64,000 nt of DNA from Ulvibacterium marinum. Its GTDB lineage: Bacteria; Bacteroidota; Bacteroidia; Flavobacteriales; Flavobacteriaceae. Position 1 is the first letter of the stretch. Each line of letters starts with the position of its first letter. The stretch covers positions 496,001 through 560,000 of the forward strand of contig NZ_RBCJ01000002.1 in assembly GCF_003626755.1 (NCBI RefSeq), written 5' to 3'. Both the position numbers and the translations under genes were made by a program. The notes beneath the pieces are model-generated. The model did no database searches. It was not told the origin of the DNA and saw only the letters and a list, made by a program, of their open reading frames with translations. This document shows, one piece after another, positions 33,827-43,307 of this stretch.

Positions 33827-35416
33827 ATGAGAGGATATCCCAGCATATTCAACGATGTAATCGGACCGGTAATGCGGGGGCCGTCAAGCTCGCATTGTGC
33901 AGCCTCTTTGCGCATTGGCCGAATGTGTCGCGATTTAATGGATGGCCATATCAAGGAAGTCTATATTGAGTTTGACCCCAATGGTTCCTTGGCTACGACC
34001 CATAAGGGTCAGGGATCGGACATGGGACTTTTTGGTGGGTTCCTGGGATGGGAGGCGGACGAGGAGCGTCTACCGGATTATCTTCAGGCCATTGAAGAAG
34101 CAGGCATTCAAATCAAAATAGATATTCACCCCATAGGAGCCACACATCCCAACACCTACAAGATTACCCTGAAAAAAAATAAGGAAACTAGAACGGTAAC
34201 GGCCATTTCAACCGGAGGAGGCATGATCGAAGTTGTTGAAATCGATGGGGCCCAAGTATCCATGGCCGGGGATTTTTATCAAACCTTGGTTTATGTCAAA
34301 TCTCCTACTGGTCTTATTGAACATATTGAACGATCCCTCTCTTGTGATGAAATCGCTATACGCGAAGGAGTTTCTTCTTTCATCGAAATAAAATCAAGCC
34401 GATTCATTCCCGCTGACCTGGAAGCAGCACTTCTAGAAATGGATCAGGTCCTTTGCATTAAGAAAATTCATCCCGTACTTCCAATAATGGCCCGTAAAGA
34501 TCTTACGGTACCCTTTATCACTTGTAACGAGATGCTGGAATATAACGCGGATAAAAACCTTGAATTGTGGGAGTTGGCCATAGCCTATGAAAGCATACGA
34601 GGGAATATATCCAAAGGGGAAGTATTTGAAAAAATGCGTTCCATATTGGGAATCATGCAAAACGCGATAGACCTTGGACTAAAAGGAACAAAATACGCCG
34701 ATCGCATTTTGGGTCCTCAGTCCTTGGCGTATCAGGAACGGATAAAGGACAAAACGCTCGTGGAGGGCGATATTCTGAATCAAGTGATTTTGTACACTTC
34801 GGTAATGATGGAGGTTAAAAGTTCCATGGGTGTCGTAGTAGCCGCACCTACGGCAGGATCCTGTGGTGCTTTGCCCGGAGCGATTATCGGCGTTGGCAGA
34901 ACATTGGAGCTTTCAGAAGATGAAATGGTAAAGGCGATGTTGGCGGCTGGAATCATAGGAGTTTTTATCGCGGCCCATGCCACCTTTGCAGCTGAAGTAG
35001 GAGGATGTATGGCCGAATGTGGATCAGGGTCCGGTATGGCGGCGGCGGCAATTGTAGGATTAAAAAGAGGTACGTTGAACCAATCACTTTCAGCAGCTTC
35101 AATGGCATTGCAATCCAGTTTAGGTATGATATGCGATATGATTGCCGACCGCGTTGAGGCCCCTTGCCTGAATAGAAATGTAATGGCGGCCACGAACGCC
35201 ATCTCCTGTGCAAATATGGCCCTGTCCGACTATGATCATCTGATTCCCCTGGATGAAGTAGTGGAGACCATGAAACACGTAGGTGACGCATTGCCCAACA
35301 CCCACCGTTGTACAGGTCTGGGAGGTCTTGCCATTACAAAGACTGCAAAGGAAATAGAGGCCAAACTGGCCAAAGGAGAAATGAACAAAAGCACGACTTT
35401 TTTTAAGGTTTGTTAG
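33827..35416 (+). CDS. sdaA: L-serine dehydratase (iron-sulfur type, single chain)
   Basis: A 529-residue enzyme converting L-serine to pyruvate and ammonia with a [4Fe-4S] cluster. Beta and alpha parts are joined in one chain: GPVMRGPSSSHCAASLRIG at the N-terminus, then alpha-part blocks SCGALPGAIIG, CMAECGSGSGMAAAA and RVEAPCLNRNVMAATNAI, which supply the cluster cysteines. The loop reads SSSHC where many homologues have SSSHT. I take the ATG at 33827; an in-frame GTG at 33818 would add three residues. It is followed after 79 bases by a TauE/SafE-type permease gene on the same strand. A -7-like TATCTTTA is at 33777-33784. Confidence 0.87.
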   Translation: MRGYPSIFNDVIGPVMRGPSSSHCAASLRIGRMCRDLMDGHIKEVYIEFDPNGSLATTHKGQGSDMGLFGGFLGWEADEERLPDYLQAIEEAGIQIKIDIHPIGATHPNTYKITLKKNKETRTVTAISTGGGMIEVVEIDGAQVSMAGDFYQTLVYVKSPTGLIEHIERSLSCDEIAIREGVSSFIEIKSSRFIPADLEAALLEMDQVLCIKKIHPVLPIMARKDLTVPFITCNEMLEYNADKNLELWELAIAYESIRGNISKGEVFEKMRSILGIMQNAIDLGLKGTKYADRILGPQSLAYQERIKDKTLVEGDILNQVILYTSVMMEVKSSMGVVVAAPTAGSCGALPGAIIGVGRTLELSEDEMVKAMLAAGIIGVFIAAHATFAAEVGGCMAECGSGSGMAAAAIVGLKRGTLNQSLSAASMALQSSLGMICDMIADRVEAPCLNRNVMAATNAISCANMALSDYDHLIPLDEVVETMKHVGDALPNTHRCTGLGGLAITKTAKEIEAKLAKGEMNKSTTFFKVC

Positions 35417-35495
35417 GTCGGTTAAGCCGTTTTGATAAAATTTTCCCAAGGACGGTGGTCGTTCTTAAGCTCCATATTTTTCTTAGAAAATAGGT

Positions 35496-36353
35496 ATGAT
35501 TACGATAATTTGGGTTTCATTGGCTGGTCTAGCGGTCTGGTTCATCGTTGTTTTGACAAGGGACTTCCTAGCACATAGAAACACACTAGAAAACAGCAGT
35601 TGGTTAAAAACATCGATCATTGGCTTTGTTGTCAACTTTTTTGATGTACTCGGCATTGGTGCATTTGCCCCACAGACGGCTCTTCTAAAGTTTACCAAAC
35701 AGACCAAGGACAAACAGATTCCGGGAACGATGAACGTGGCGAACACCCTTCCTGTGCTTTTACAAGCCTTGATTTTTATTACCATTATAGAAGTAGAGCC
35801 CATAACATTGGTTTTGATGCTCATCTCTGCTGCTTTAGGGGCCGTTTTGGGCGCAGGGGTAGTGGCTAAATTGTCCGAAAAAAAGATTCAGTTGGTCATG
35901 GGCTTTGCCTTATTGGTAACGGCATTTTTTATGTTGGCCACCAATATGGAATGGATACAAGGCGGGGGAGAGGCCATAGGACTCCAAAAAGAAAAACTGG
36001 CAATTGCCGTTGTTGCCAACTTTGTTTTGGGCGCTTTGATGACCGCCGGTATCGGATTATATGCTCCCTGTATGGCCTTGGTCTTCGCTTTGGGCATGTC
36101 GCCCAAAGTGGCTTTTCCGATCATGATGGGTTCCTGTGCTTTCCTTATGCCTCCAGCTTCGGTACGATTTATCCGAGAAAAAGCCTATAACCGAAAGGCC
36201 GCCATTGCTATGGCGATTCCCGGTGTGGTGGCCGTATGCATAGCCGCTTTTATTATAAAGTCGTTGCCATTGGATGTGTTGAGATGGGTAGTAATTGGGG
36301 TGATATTGTACACATCAGGAGTGATGTTATATGAAGGATTTGCTAAGAACTAA
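35496..36353 (+). CDS. TauE/SafE-family membrane permease
   Basis: A 285-residue membrane protein with about eight hydrophobic segments in two similar halves, as in the TauE/SafE anion exporter family. The family-like blocks are SIIGFVVNFFDVLGIGAFAP in the first half and FVLGALMTAGIGLYAPCMAL in the second. These carriers move sulfite, sulfoacetate or other small organic anions. Its position after the serine dehydratase gene suggests transport of a serine- or cysteine-related product (inference), but the gap of 79 bases does not prove an operon. Confidence 0.8.
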   Translation: MITIIWVSLAGLAVWFIVVLTRDFLAHRNTLENSSWLKTSIIGFVVNFFDVLGIGAFAPQTALLKFTKQTKDKQIPGTMNVANTLPVLLQALIFITIIEVEPITLVLMLISAALGAVLGAGVVAKLSEKKIQLVMGFALLVTAFFMLATNMEWIQGGGEAIGLQKEKLAIAVVANFVLGALMTAGIGLYAPCMALVFALGMSPKVAFPIMMGSCAFLMPPASVRFIREKAYNRKAAIAMAIPGVVAVCIAAFIIKSLPLDVLRWVVIGVILYTSGVMLYEGFAKN

Positions 36354-37147
36354 CCCCAATTCCTATGGGTTCTAGGCAATAATTTTTGTTAAAGTTCGCC
36401 TCCGTCAAAAACCCAAAATTAGAATCAAGAACTAGTCTTTCAGGTTCGGAATCCGCAGGAAAAGTAAACGTGTTCGATTCTTCATGGAACATGGTTCTTA
36501 ATGGGAAACGCAATTCAATACCAACGCGATGATTCACTGAAATACCCACAAGAATAAGGTTTGCCAATACCAAAACTCATTTGAAGCTCTGGAACAGCAT
36601 AAAAACCATGGGATAGTTTGTGAACAAATACCCTTTTTCTTAGATCGGAAAAGAGAGCGCAAAGAAATTCAGTTTACCTACTCAAAATCAGATGTTTGTA
36701 GCGGTTTTTTCAAAGGATATGCCTTTTGAGCCATGAACTCTTAAAGTGGCGTAAAGTAGGTCCAATCCAGCAGATATAGCACTGATTCATTTTGAAAAAG
36801 ATGCTGGAGCCATAAAGTTTTTTTGGCATTTTTTTAACGCAACTGGTCACAAGTTTATAAAGCCAATCACATCTAAATCTAACAAACACCTAAAAATTTT
36901 AGATATGATCAGAAACACATTTAGAAGAGTAGTACTCATTTTTCGGGATGGCTTTTTTTTCAAACCATTCCTTTGGCAGAATCCTACGGAGAAGAAATAC
37001 AAGCGCCCAACTTTTTTTGGAGATAGGCAATCAAAATGATGGATATCCATTGAATGGCTTCATCATTGAAGAGAAACTAAAACGGGCTTCAAAACCAAAA
37101 CGAAGTTCAAAAAATAAACTTAGAAAGAACTTAAAAGATAGTACTAG
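36354..37147. other. Long intergenic region with a possible decayed reading frame
   Basis: About 790 bases without an intact gene. On the minus strand, 36530-36640 reads HGFYAVPELQMSFGIGK in one frame and 36343-36573 continues in another with VGIELRFPLRTMF, consistent with a frameshifted beta-barrel fragment, but I cannot confirm it. The rest is AT-rich. The CotH gene begins at the right end. Confidence 0.3.
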
Positions 37148-38584
37148 ATGAAAATAATTAAAAATGGTATCAACTTACTTTTTGTGGTATTCATGTCTTG
37201 CACTTCAATGCTAACATTTAATTCGTGTAGTGAAGATGATTCTTCTATAACTACGAACCCGGACGAAGCCGCTGACGAAAACGAAGTTACAGATGATGTG
37301 AATTTTGAAGCAACGGACTGGACGACGCAGACACACAGCAATGATGCAGATCCAAATTTTGATGAAGTATTTGAGGACAATGCCGTAAAAAGACTAGATA
37401 TAGTTATCACCGAGGACCGGTGGCAAAGTATGCTAGATGATATGACCGGTCTGTATGGAACCTTTGGAGCGGGCGGAGGACCCGGTAGTGGTGATTTTGC
37501 CGAAGAAGACCCCATTTTTGTGCCCGCTGAGGTATTTTATGAAGATAAGCAATGGTATAGAGTAGGTGTGCGTTTTAAAGGGAATTCAAGCTTGCAATCA
37601 AGTTGGCAAAACGGAATTCTAAAATTATCGTTTAAACTGGATTTTGATGAATTTGAAGATGATTATCCTCAAATAGACAACCAACGTTTTTATGGTTTTA
37701 AAAAATTGAGCCTTAAAAATAATTTTGATGACAAATCGATGCTACGTGAAAAAGTAGCAGCTGATGTGTTTAGGAGCGCCGGTCTAGTAGGTTCGCATAC
37801 GGCTTTTTACACCCTTTATGTAGATTATGGCGATGGACCATTATATTTTGGACTGTACACCCTGGTCGAAGAGGTGGATGATACGGTCATCGATACGCAA
37901 TTTTCAGATAACGATGGAAATTTATACAAACCAGATGGTGATGCGGCAAGTTTTGCGGAGGGGACTTACAATGAAGACGAATATGTAAAGAAAACCAATG
38001 AAGATGAAGCAGATTTTTCAGATGTTGAAAGCTTATTGGCAATCTTACATGATGACTTAAGGACTACAGATTCGAGTACCTGGAGAACAAATTTAGAAGC
38101 AGTTTTTGATACAGACGTATTCCTAAAATACTTAGCGGTGAATACGGTAATTCAAAATTGGGATACCTATGGAAGAATGACACATAATTATTTCTTATAC
38201 AATAATCCGGATACAGGTAAGCTAACTTGGATCCCTTGGGATAATAATGAAGCCCTACAACATGGTAAGATGGGAGGATCTCTCCCGTTAGACTTTTCCG
38301 GGTTAAATACATCCGAATGGCCGCTAATTGGTTATTTGTATCAAGATGAAGTCTATAAGGCACAATATGACGCATACCTTCAAGAGGTTATAGATGGTGC
38401 TTTTAATTCAAGTACAATGCAATCAATGTATGCCACATATTCAGCTTTAATTGAGCCTTATGCAATTAGCGAAGTTTCAGGATATACTTTTTTAAATTCT
38501 AGCTCAGATTTTCAAGTGGCCGTAAATGAGTTGAATGCACATGTTTTAGAACGAGCAACAGCAGTAAGTAATTATTTGAATTGA
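37148..38584 (+). CDS. CotH-kinase-family lipoprotein
   Basis: A 478-residue lipoprotein; the signal ends at LTFNSC with Cys27. After an acidic spacer, the CotH domain covers about residues 75-440: DIVITEDRWQSMLDDM, VGVRFKGNSSLQSSW, then FKKLSLKNNFDDKSMLREK, and the metal/catalytic region NYFLYNNPDTGKLTWIPWDN. CotH proteins are atypical protein kinases in spore formers; surface CotH lipoproteins in Bacteroidota are often linked to polyphosphate-like or capsule functions and substrates are unknown. The aspartate in IPWDNN and the lysine in LSLKNN fit the catalytic residues. A strong terminator follows at 38635-38670, so it is a single-gene unit. Confidence 0.85.
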   Translation: MKIIKNGINLLFVVFMSCTSMLTFNSCSEDDSSITTNPDEAADENEVTDDVNFEATDWTTQTHSNDADPNFDEVFEDNAVKRLDIVITEDRWQSMLDDMTGLYGTFGAGGGPGSGDFAEEDPIFVPAEVFYEDKQWYRVGVRFKGNSSLQSSWQNGILKLSFKLDFDEFEDDYPQIDNQRFYGFKKLSLKNNFDDKSMLREKVAADVFRSAGLVGSHTAFYTLYVDYGDGPLYFGLYTLVEEVDDTVIDTQFSDNDGNLYKPDGDAASFAEGTYNEDEYVKKTNEDEADFSDVESLLAILHDDLRTTDSSTWRTNLEAVFDTDVFLKYLAVNTVIQNWDTYGRMTHNYFLYNNPDTGKLTWIPWDNNEALQHGKMGGSLPLDFSGLNTSEWPLIGYLYQDEVYKAQYDAYLQEVIDGAFNSSTMQSMYATYSALIEPYAISEVSGYTFLNSSSDFQVAVNELNAHVLERATAVSNYLN

Positions 38585-38634
38585 TGTAAGGATAAGGTTA
38601 AAATAATTTAGGTTGGGTTAGTTTGTAGTTGGTT

Positions 38635-38670
38635 TTAAATGGCTTCGTAAAAGATTACGAAGCCATTTAA
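38635..38670 (+). terminator. Strong terminator of the CotH gene
   Basis: Perfect 16-base arms (38635-38650 and 38655-38670, core AAATGGCTTCGTAA) with an AAGA loop, followed by CTTTTGTT, 50 bases after the CotH stop codon. Confidence 0.75.
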
Positions 38671-39088
38671 CTTTTGTTAGCAAAACGAATATTAAGGCAT
38701 TTTCAGGATAGGTTTAGGTAAAATGGTAGTAGCGCTCTTGGCCATTTGGCACTGGTCTCGTATTAGTCAAGGCTCTTTCCTATGCTTAGCGGAGAACCCT
38801 AAAACAGGATAATAGCATGCTGTCCAGATTGGTTTCATTAGTAGTGTTGAAGATTTGATAGTCCAAAAAAGTTCCGTCAACAAAGATGTTGTTATCCTAA
38901 GAGTAAAATGTTATCCTAAACCATAAAGTTTTAAAAGAAATGGAGTTTGAAAAATATCAGCGAAATGTACTTTACCGATTATATGAGTTCTTGATGGGGA
39001 TACTATTGGTTTACTAGCGAATAAAGTGTTTATTTTAATATCGATTCTTATCTAGGTCGAATAAAATTACTAACAATTTTCTGTATCT
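38671..39088. other. Intergenic region
   Basis: About 420 bases between the CotH terminator and fabD. A short open stretch on the minus strand (around 38815-38930, NNIFVDGTFLDYQIF) has no start and no recognised match. No clear promoter pair is seen. Confidence 0.35.
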
Positions 39089-39964
39089 ATGCATGCATAC
39101 CTATTTCCTGGTCAAGGTGCTCAATTTCCCGGTATGGGAAAAAATATGTTTGAAAAATCCAAATTGGCCCAAGACTATTTCGAAAGGGCCAATGCTATTT
39201 TGGGATTTTCAATTACCGATGTAATGTTTGAAGGGTCTTCCAAAGATTTGAAACAGACAAAGTATGCCCAGCCCGCAATTTTCTTGCATTCATTTATTCG
39301 AGCAAAAACCATGGGCAAAGATTTTAGTCCAGATATGGTGGCCGGGCACTCTTTAGGTGAGATATCCGCCTTGGCAGCTGTTGGATCTTTAGATTTTGAA
39401 TCGGCCCTAAAACTTATTTCCAGACGTGCCTTGGCCATGCAAAAAGTTTGTGAAATTGAAAATACGGGCATGGCCGTTGTGGTAGGGCTATTTGATGTTA
39501 TTGTCAAGGATATTTGCAAACACGTGGACGGCATAGTCGTACCTGCCAATTATAATGCACTTCATCAAGTAGTCATCTCAGGTGAAAAGAAAGCACTTAA
39601 AGAAGCTTGTGACAAATTAAGACCAGGTGCCAAGGGAGTGGTAGACTTACCGGTAAGTGGCGCTTTTCATTCTCCTTTTATGGAACCCATAGTGGAGGAA
39701 TTTAGCTCTGCCGTAGAAGAAACGGAATTCAAAAAACCTATTTGCCCCATTTATCAGAATATCGCGGGTCGTCCAAGCGATAGCATAGCATTGATAAAGA
39801 AAAATTTGATCGATCAGTTGACACACCCTGTCATGTGGAGACATACCATCCTACATATGGTAGAAGATGGAGCAACCGAATTCACGGAAGTTGGTCCCGG
39901 AAATTTTTTGAGAGGACTCGTTCGCCAAATCGACAAAAATGTAGAGGTTTGCGGAATATCGTAA
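39089..39964 (+). CDS. fabD: Malonyl-CoA:ACP transacylase
   Basis: A 291-residue cytoplasmic enzyme of fatty acid synthesis that loads malonate from CoA onto acyl carrier protein. It has the oxyanion-hole motif FPGQGAQFPGMG (residues 6-17), the nucleophile Ser88 in GHSLGE, the ISRRALAMQ region with the malonate-binding Arg, and the catalytic His near residue 192 in SGAFHSPFM. Length is normal for FabD. It stands alone here and not in a fab cluster, which is common in Bacteroidota. No other fatty-acid gene is in the window. Confidence 0.93.
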   Translation: MHAYLFPGQGAQFPGMGKNMFEKSKLAQDYFERANAILGFSITDVMFEGSSKDLKQTKYAQPAIFLHSFIRAKTMGKDFSPDMVAGHSLGEISALAAVGSLDFESALKLISRRALAMQKVCEIENTGMAVVVGLFDVIVKDICKHVDGIVVPANYNALHQVVISGEKKALKEACDKLRPGAKGVVDLPVSGAFHSPFMEPIVEEFSSAVEETEFKKPICPIYQNIAGRPSDSIALIKKNLIDQLTHPVMWRHTILHMVEDGATEFTEVGPGNFLRGLVRQIDKNVEVCGIS

Positions 39965-40212
39965 ACGAACAAACACTTTTCTGACTATTTTTATCTTAAT
40001 GGAATTCCCCCTCTGATTAGTACAAAACAGGCACTATTGCATCTTCCTAATTTTTGCCTAACATGTACTATACTATTTTTTGCTGCGTTATACTTTTGCA
40101 TTGGAAAATAGCAACACATTAAGGCAAGCAAAAAATATCCCATTTAGGCTAAAGAATCTTAGCACATTCATTTTTCAGTAAAGATGACAGATTTAATATA
40201 ACCAGTTGTTCC

Positions 40213-41901
40213 ATGAAAAAAACGTTCCTCCTATTACTTTTTTCCATAATTTTCATTTCATGTTCTTCCGACAACGATGATCCAGATGTATGGGGAGGTG
40301 ATTCATCCGGAGCAAAGGGAAAACACGCATTTAGTATTGATTTTAAGGACATAGCGCCGAACACATCGTTAAAGAAAAGCTCTAAGAGTTTTGTTCCTGC
40401 TTTCGCGCTTATCAGTATTGCTGATGATAATGGGAATACAATTCTTACCCAAGAAAAAATTGCAGTACAAAAAGTAGGTGAAAAGTACACAACGGATGAA
40501 ATTACTTTAAACACGGGAACCTACAATCTTACAGAATTTATAGTTACCGATGTTGATAATGCTGTTATTTCCGTGGTCCCGAAAACAAATTCGGATCTAT
40601 CATCACTTGCGGAAAAAACACTTCCATTTAGTATCAAGGTGGAGACGGACAAGTCCAATATTACTACAACGGATAATATTGGTGCCGAAGGTTTTAAGCC
40701 TGTCGATTTCGGTTATCCCTTATTGAGTTTGACCTTCCCAAAGTCTACGGATTTCTTCAGTTTGACCATAGACGAATCTACATCAATTACTACCAAGACT
40801 ATGGTCTTGAAATCAATTACAGCATCAAGTTATGAAGTTGATTGGGGAGATGGTACCGTTGAACAGTATTTGTCCACCAAAAGTGATACTGAGGAGGAAA
40901 ATGAACTAATGCATACCTATTCCGAAGAAAATGTGTATACCGTAAACATCAGTGGGGCCATTGGGGTTATCGAAGATTTTAGTTTTTATAGTAACGATCA
41001 AGAAGGATATCCACTTCAAAGCAATATCGTTACAGCCGACATAGGCGAATTGGCGTTGTTAAAAAAATGTCATATCTATACTGGAAGGCTTTCAATGCTA
41101 GATACCTCAAAAAATTTGGCATTGGAAACCTTATCATTGGGATATAACCAAATTACCAGCCTTGACCTTACAAACAACCCAAAATTAATAACTGCTTGGT
41201 TGAGGTACAATCAGTTAACGGATCTGGATGTTTCCAAAAACTTAAATTTGGAATACCTATGGGTAACGGGAAATCAAATTTCCGCTTTGGATATCTCTAA
41301 TAATACCAAATTGGAATATTTTCTAGCAAGAGAAAATCAATTGACCAGTTTAAACCTCACCAACAATTTGGAGCTCATATTATTAGACTTAAGTGATAAC
41401 TTATTACCAGGTTTGGACGTTTCAAGTAATAGCAGTTTGGAAGAAATGAATGTGGGGAGGAATGAACTGACGGAAATCGATCTTTCAAAGAACATTAACC
41501 TGAAACGTATAGATCTATATGGTAATCAAATCACTACTATTGATCTTTCCTCGAATCTGATTTTAAGAGATTTGTATATCGACGATAATTCACTGAACAA
41601 TATCGATTTGTCCAATAATCCGGAAGTAGAGCGCTTGTTTCTTGGGAATAATAATTTAAGTAGCCTGGATATTACGAATAACCCCAAAATCTTTAGTTTC
41701 GGGATAAGGGGGAATCAATTTAGCGGTTCCCAATTGGATCAGATAATAACGTATATCCATGAGCAAGCTGTGTTAAATTCAATTATGAATGGGTATATGG
41801 AGTTCAATAATAATCCAGGATTTGAAGAAATCGATCCAACCACAACCGATAAAGTAAGCGAACTAGAGGAAACGTATGGCTGGTTTTTTAACAATTTTTA
41901 A
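40213..41901 (+). CDS. Leucine-rich-repeat surface lipoprotein
   Basis: A 562-residue lipoprotein with lipobox IFISC (Cys17) followed by an acidic SSDNDD stretch that in Bacteroidota often directs lipoproteins to the surface. Residues about 30-190 are a beta-rich domain, about 195-265 include a PKD-like segment (YEVDWGDGTVEQYL), and about 290-520 are 21-residue leucine-rich repeats of the form LxxLDLTNNPKLxxLxLxxNQ, eleven or so in a row. A capping helix follows. Such proteins bind host, algal or neighbouring-cell ligands. It is a single gene with a long leader. Confidence 0.82.
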   Translation: MKKTFLLLLFSIIFISCSSDNDDPDVWGGDSSGAKGKHAFSIDFKDIAPNTSLKKSSKSFVPAFALISIADDNGNTILTQEKIAVQKVGEKYTTDEITLNTGTYNLTEFIVTDVDNAVISVVPKTNSDLSSLAEKTLPFSIKVETDKSNITTTDNIGAEGFKPVDFGYPLLSLTFPKSTDFFSLTIDESTSITTKTMVLKSITASSYEVDWGDGTVEQYLSTKSDTEEENELMHTYSEENVYTVNISGAIGVIEDFSFYSNDQEGYPLQSNIVTADIGELALLKKCHIYTGRLSMLDTSKNLALETLSLGYNQITSLDLTNNPKLITAWLRYNQLTDLDVSKNLNLEYLWVTGNQISALDISNNTKLEYFLARENQLTSLNLTNNLELILLDLSDNLLPGLDVSSNSSLEEMNVGRNELTEIDLSKNINLKRIDLYGNQITTIDLSSNLILRDLYIDDNSLNNIDLSNNPEVERLFLGNNNLSSLDITNNPKIFSFGIRGNQFSGSQLDQIITYIHEQAVLNSIMNGYMEFNNNPGFEEIDPTTTDKVSELEETYGWFFNNF

Positions 41902-42177
41902 GGGAAACCTGAATGCCCAGGCCATTTTGGTTTACTTCATTTTGCCCCACATTACCTCTATTATTGTATTACGACTCAATTTGCGTCATTAGAAGCAGAA
42001 TGCTCTATACTTTTACAATAAGACCAAGTTTGCTATATTTATAAAGACCTAATCCTAAATGGAGGTCTTGGGTATACGATCTTTCGAAATCGCAATAGGT
42101 TGTTGTGTTACCGATGTTCAGTTACAATCTTTGTAATTGGTCATAGCCTAAGTCCACAGGCCATATGTTTCTATGCC

Positions 42178-42780
42178 ATGAAGCAATTACGATTACCCCT
42201 CTTTACGTCCAAAATAAAGTATTATAATCTCAGGATTGTACCCCCGGACCTTGTTTTTGAAAATGTAACGGCACTTAAAAAACAATTTGAATTCACCTTT
42301 GGAAAGCAACCCCTATCTAGATCCAAGCCCCACATTACGATAGCAAGCTTTAAAATGAATTCAAAATACCAAGACCTGCTCATACAGGTTTTCGACCAAT
42401 TGTCTCAACGGGAGACTTTCAAATTACACATAGATGGATTCGATGTTTTTGAAAGTTCCAAAACATTGTATTTAAAAGTTCCAAAGAAAGATGCATTAAC
42501 TACACTACATGGAGACCTCCAAGTTTTGTATGATAAACACTTAAAAGGAAGGGTGAGATCATTCGCTATTTCGGAAAACCCGCATATGACTATTTCCAAG
42601 ACCAGGGGAAAGAAAATGCTCTATCAAAGTCTACACCATTTTCAGAACAGGGGGTATTCAAGGCAAATTGACGTAGACCATCTCACCTTGGTTTCAAGGT
42701 CAAAATACAGGACTTGGGAGGAACAACATGAAATTAGATTCGATTCATCGAAAGGCATAGGAGACTTTCTGAAGTATTAG
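42178..42780 (+). CDS. 2H phosphoesterase (2'-5' RNA ligase-like) protein
   Basis: A 200-residue protein from ATG 42178; a longer reading from 42100 has no support. It has the two HxT motifs of the 2H phosphoesterase superfamily: KPHITIASF (His about 52) and NPHMTISKT (His about 140), spaced as in LigT/YjcG-type enzymes. They cleave 2',3'-cyclic or 2'-5' phosphodiester bonds in RNA or small nucleotides. No extra domain and no neighbours hint at a more specific role. Confidence 0.78.
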   Translation: MKQLRLPLFTSKIKYYNLRIVPPDLVFENVTALKKQFEFTFGKQPLSRSKPHITIASFKMNSKYQDLLIQVFDQLSQRETFKLHIDGFDVFESSKTLYLKVPKKDALTTLHGDLQVLYDKHLKGRVRSFAISENPHMTISKTRGKKMLYQSLHHFQNRGYSRQIDVDHLTLVSRSKYRTWEEQHEIRFDSSKGIGDFLKY

Positions 42781-43016
42781 GGGAGTTGCGTTGACAGGTA
42801 TTTTGGCTTCATATCCAACTGCCAAAATTTTCAAAGAACCTTCTGCTTTAAAGATTATTATTACTGAAAAATTCCTTTATAAAAGGCAGCAACATCACGC
42901 TTTGTGAGATACGTGAATACGGTTCCAAAAAATTTCCAGCAATAAACAAACACTGCTTTCGCATTCCGAAAATGCCTTCGCCGAGCGGAGTCACAGGATA
43001 AGGAAACAGTTATGAA

Positions 43017-43307
43017 ATGGGGTTTTCTATTTATAATCGTTACATTAGTTACGTGATTTCCCGTAGAGCTTTTATAAATTTTTGCGGTTTTTTTTTGGTC
43101 TTTACACCCTTTTTAGGATGTTTCGCCGAAGGAAAAGAAACTGATGTGATTTGGTTCCTTTCTGAACAGGATATTATGGGAATTGGAAAATCATATTCCT
43201 CCAATTCATTTACTACGATTGATGCCGAGATAGTGCTCATTAACGGTTGGGTCTTAACATTGGCCGAAGCCGAAATTTGTAAAAAGAAATTTTTGGAAAG
43301 TGCATAA
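43017..43307 (+). CDS. Small Tat-type partner of GMC oxidoreductase
   Basis: A 96-residue protein with a twin-arginine signal: SRRAFINFCGFF at about residues 15-26, then a hydrophobic stretch ending LGCF. A GTG at 43053 would give a shorter N-terminus. The remaining 55 residues (FLSEQDIMGIGKSYSS and NGWVLTLAEAEICKK) have no metal ligands. The gene overlaps the GMC oxidoreductase gene by eight bases. In flavobacteria GMC flavoproteins without their own signal are often encoded with a small Tat-tagged protein similar to gluconate dehydrogenase subunit 3; this is much shorter but fits that role as carrier subunit (inference). Confidence 0.6.
   Translation: MGFSIYNRYISYVISRRAFINFCGFFLVFTPFLGCFAEGKETDVIWFLSEQDIMGIGKSYSSNSFTTIDAEIVLINGWVLTLAEAEICKKKFLESA

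Noticed and set aside
42791-42906. Short TTG-started frame after the 2H phosphoesterase gene
   Set aside because: No start context, no recognised motif and only 38 codons.
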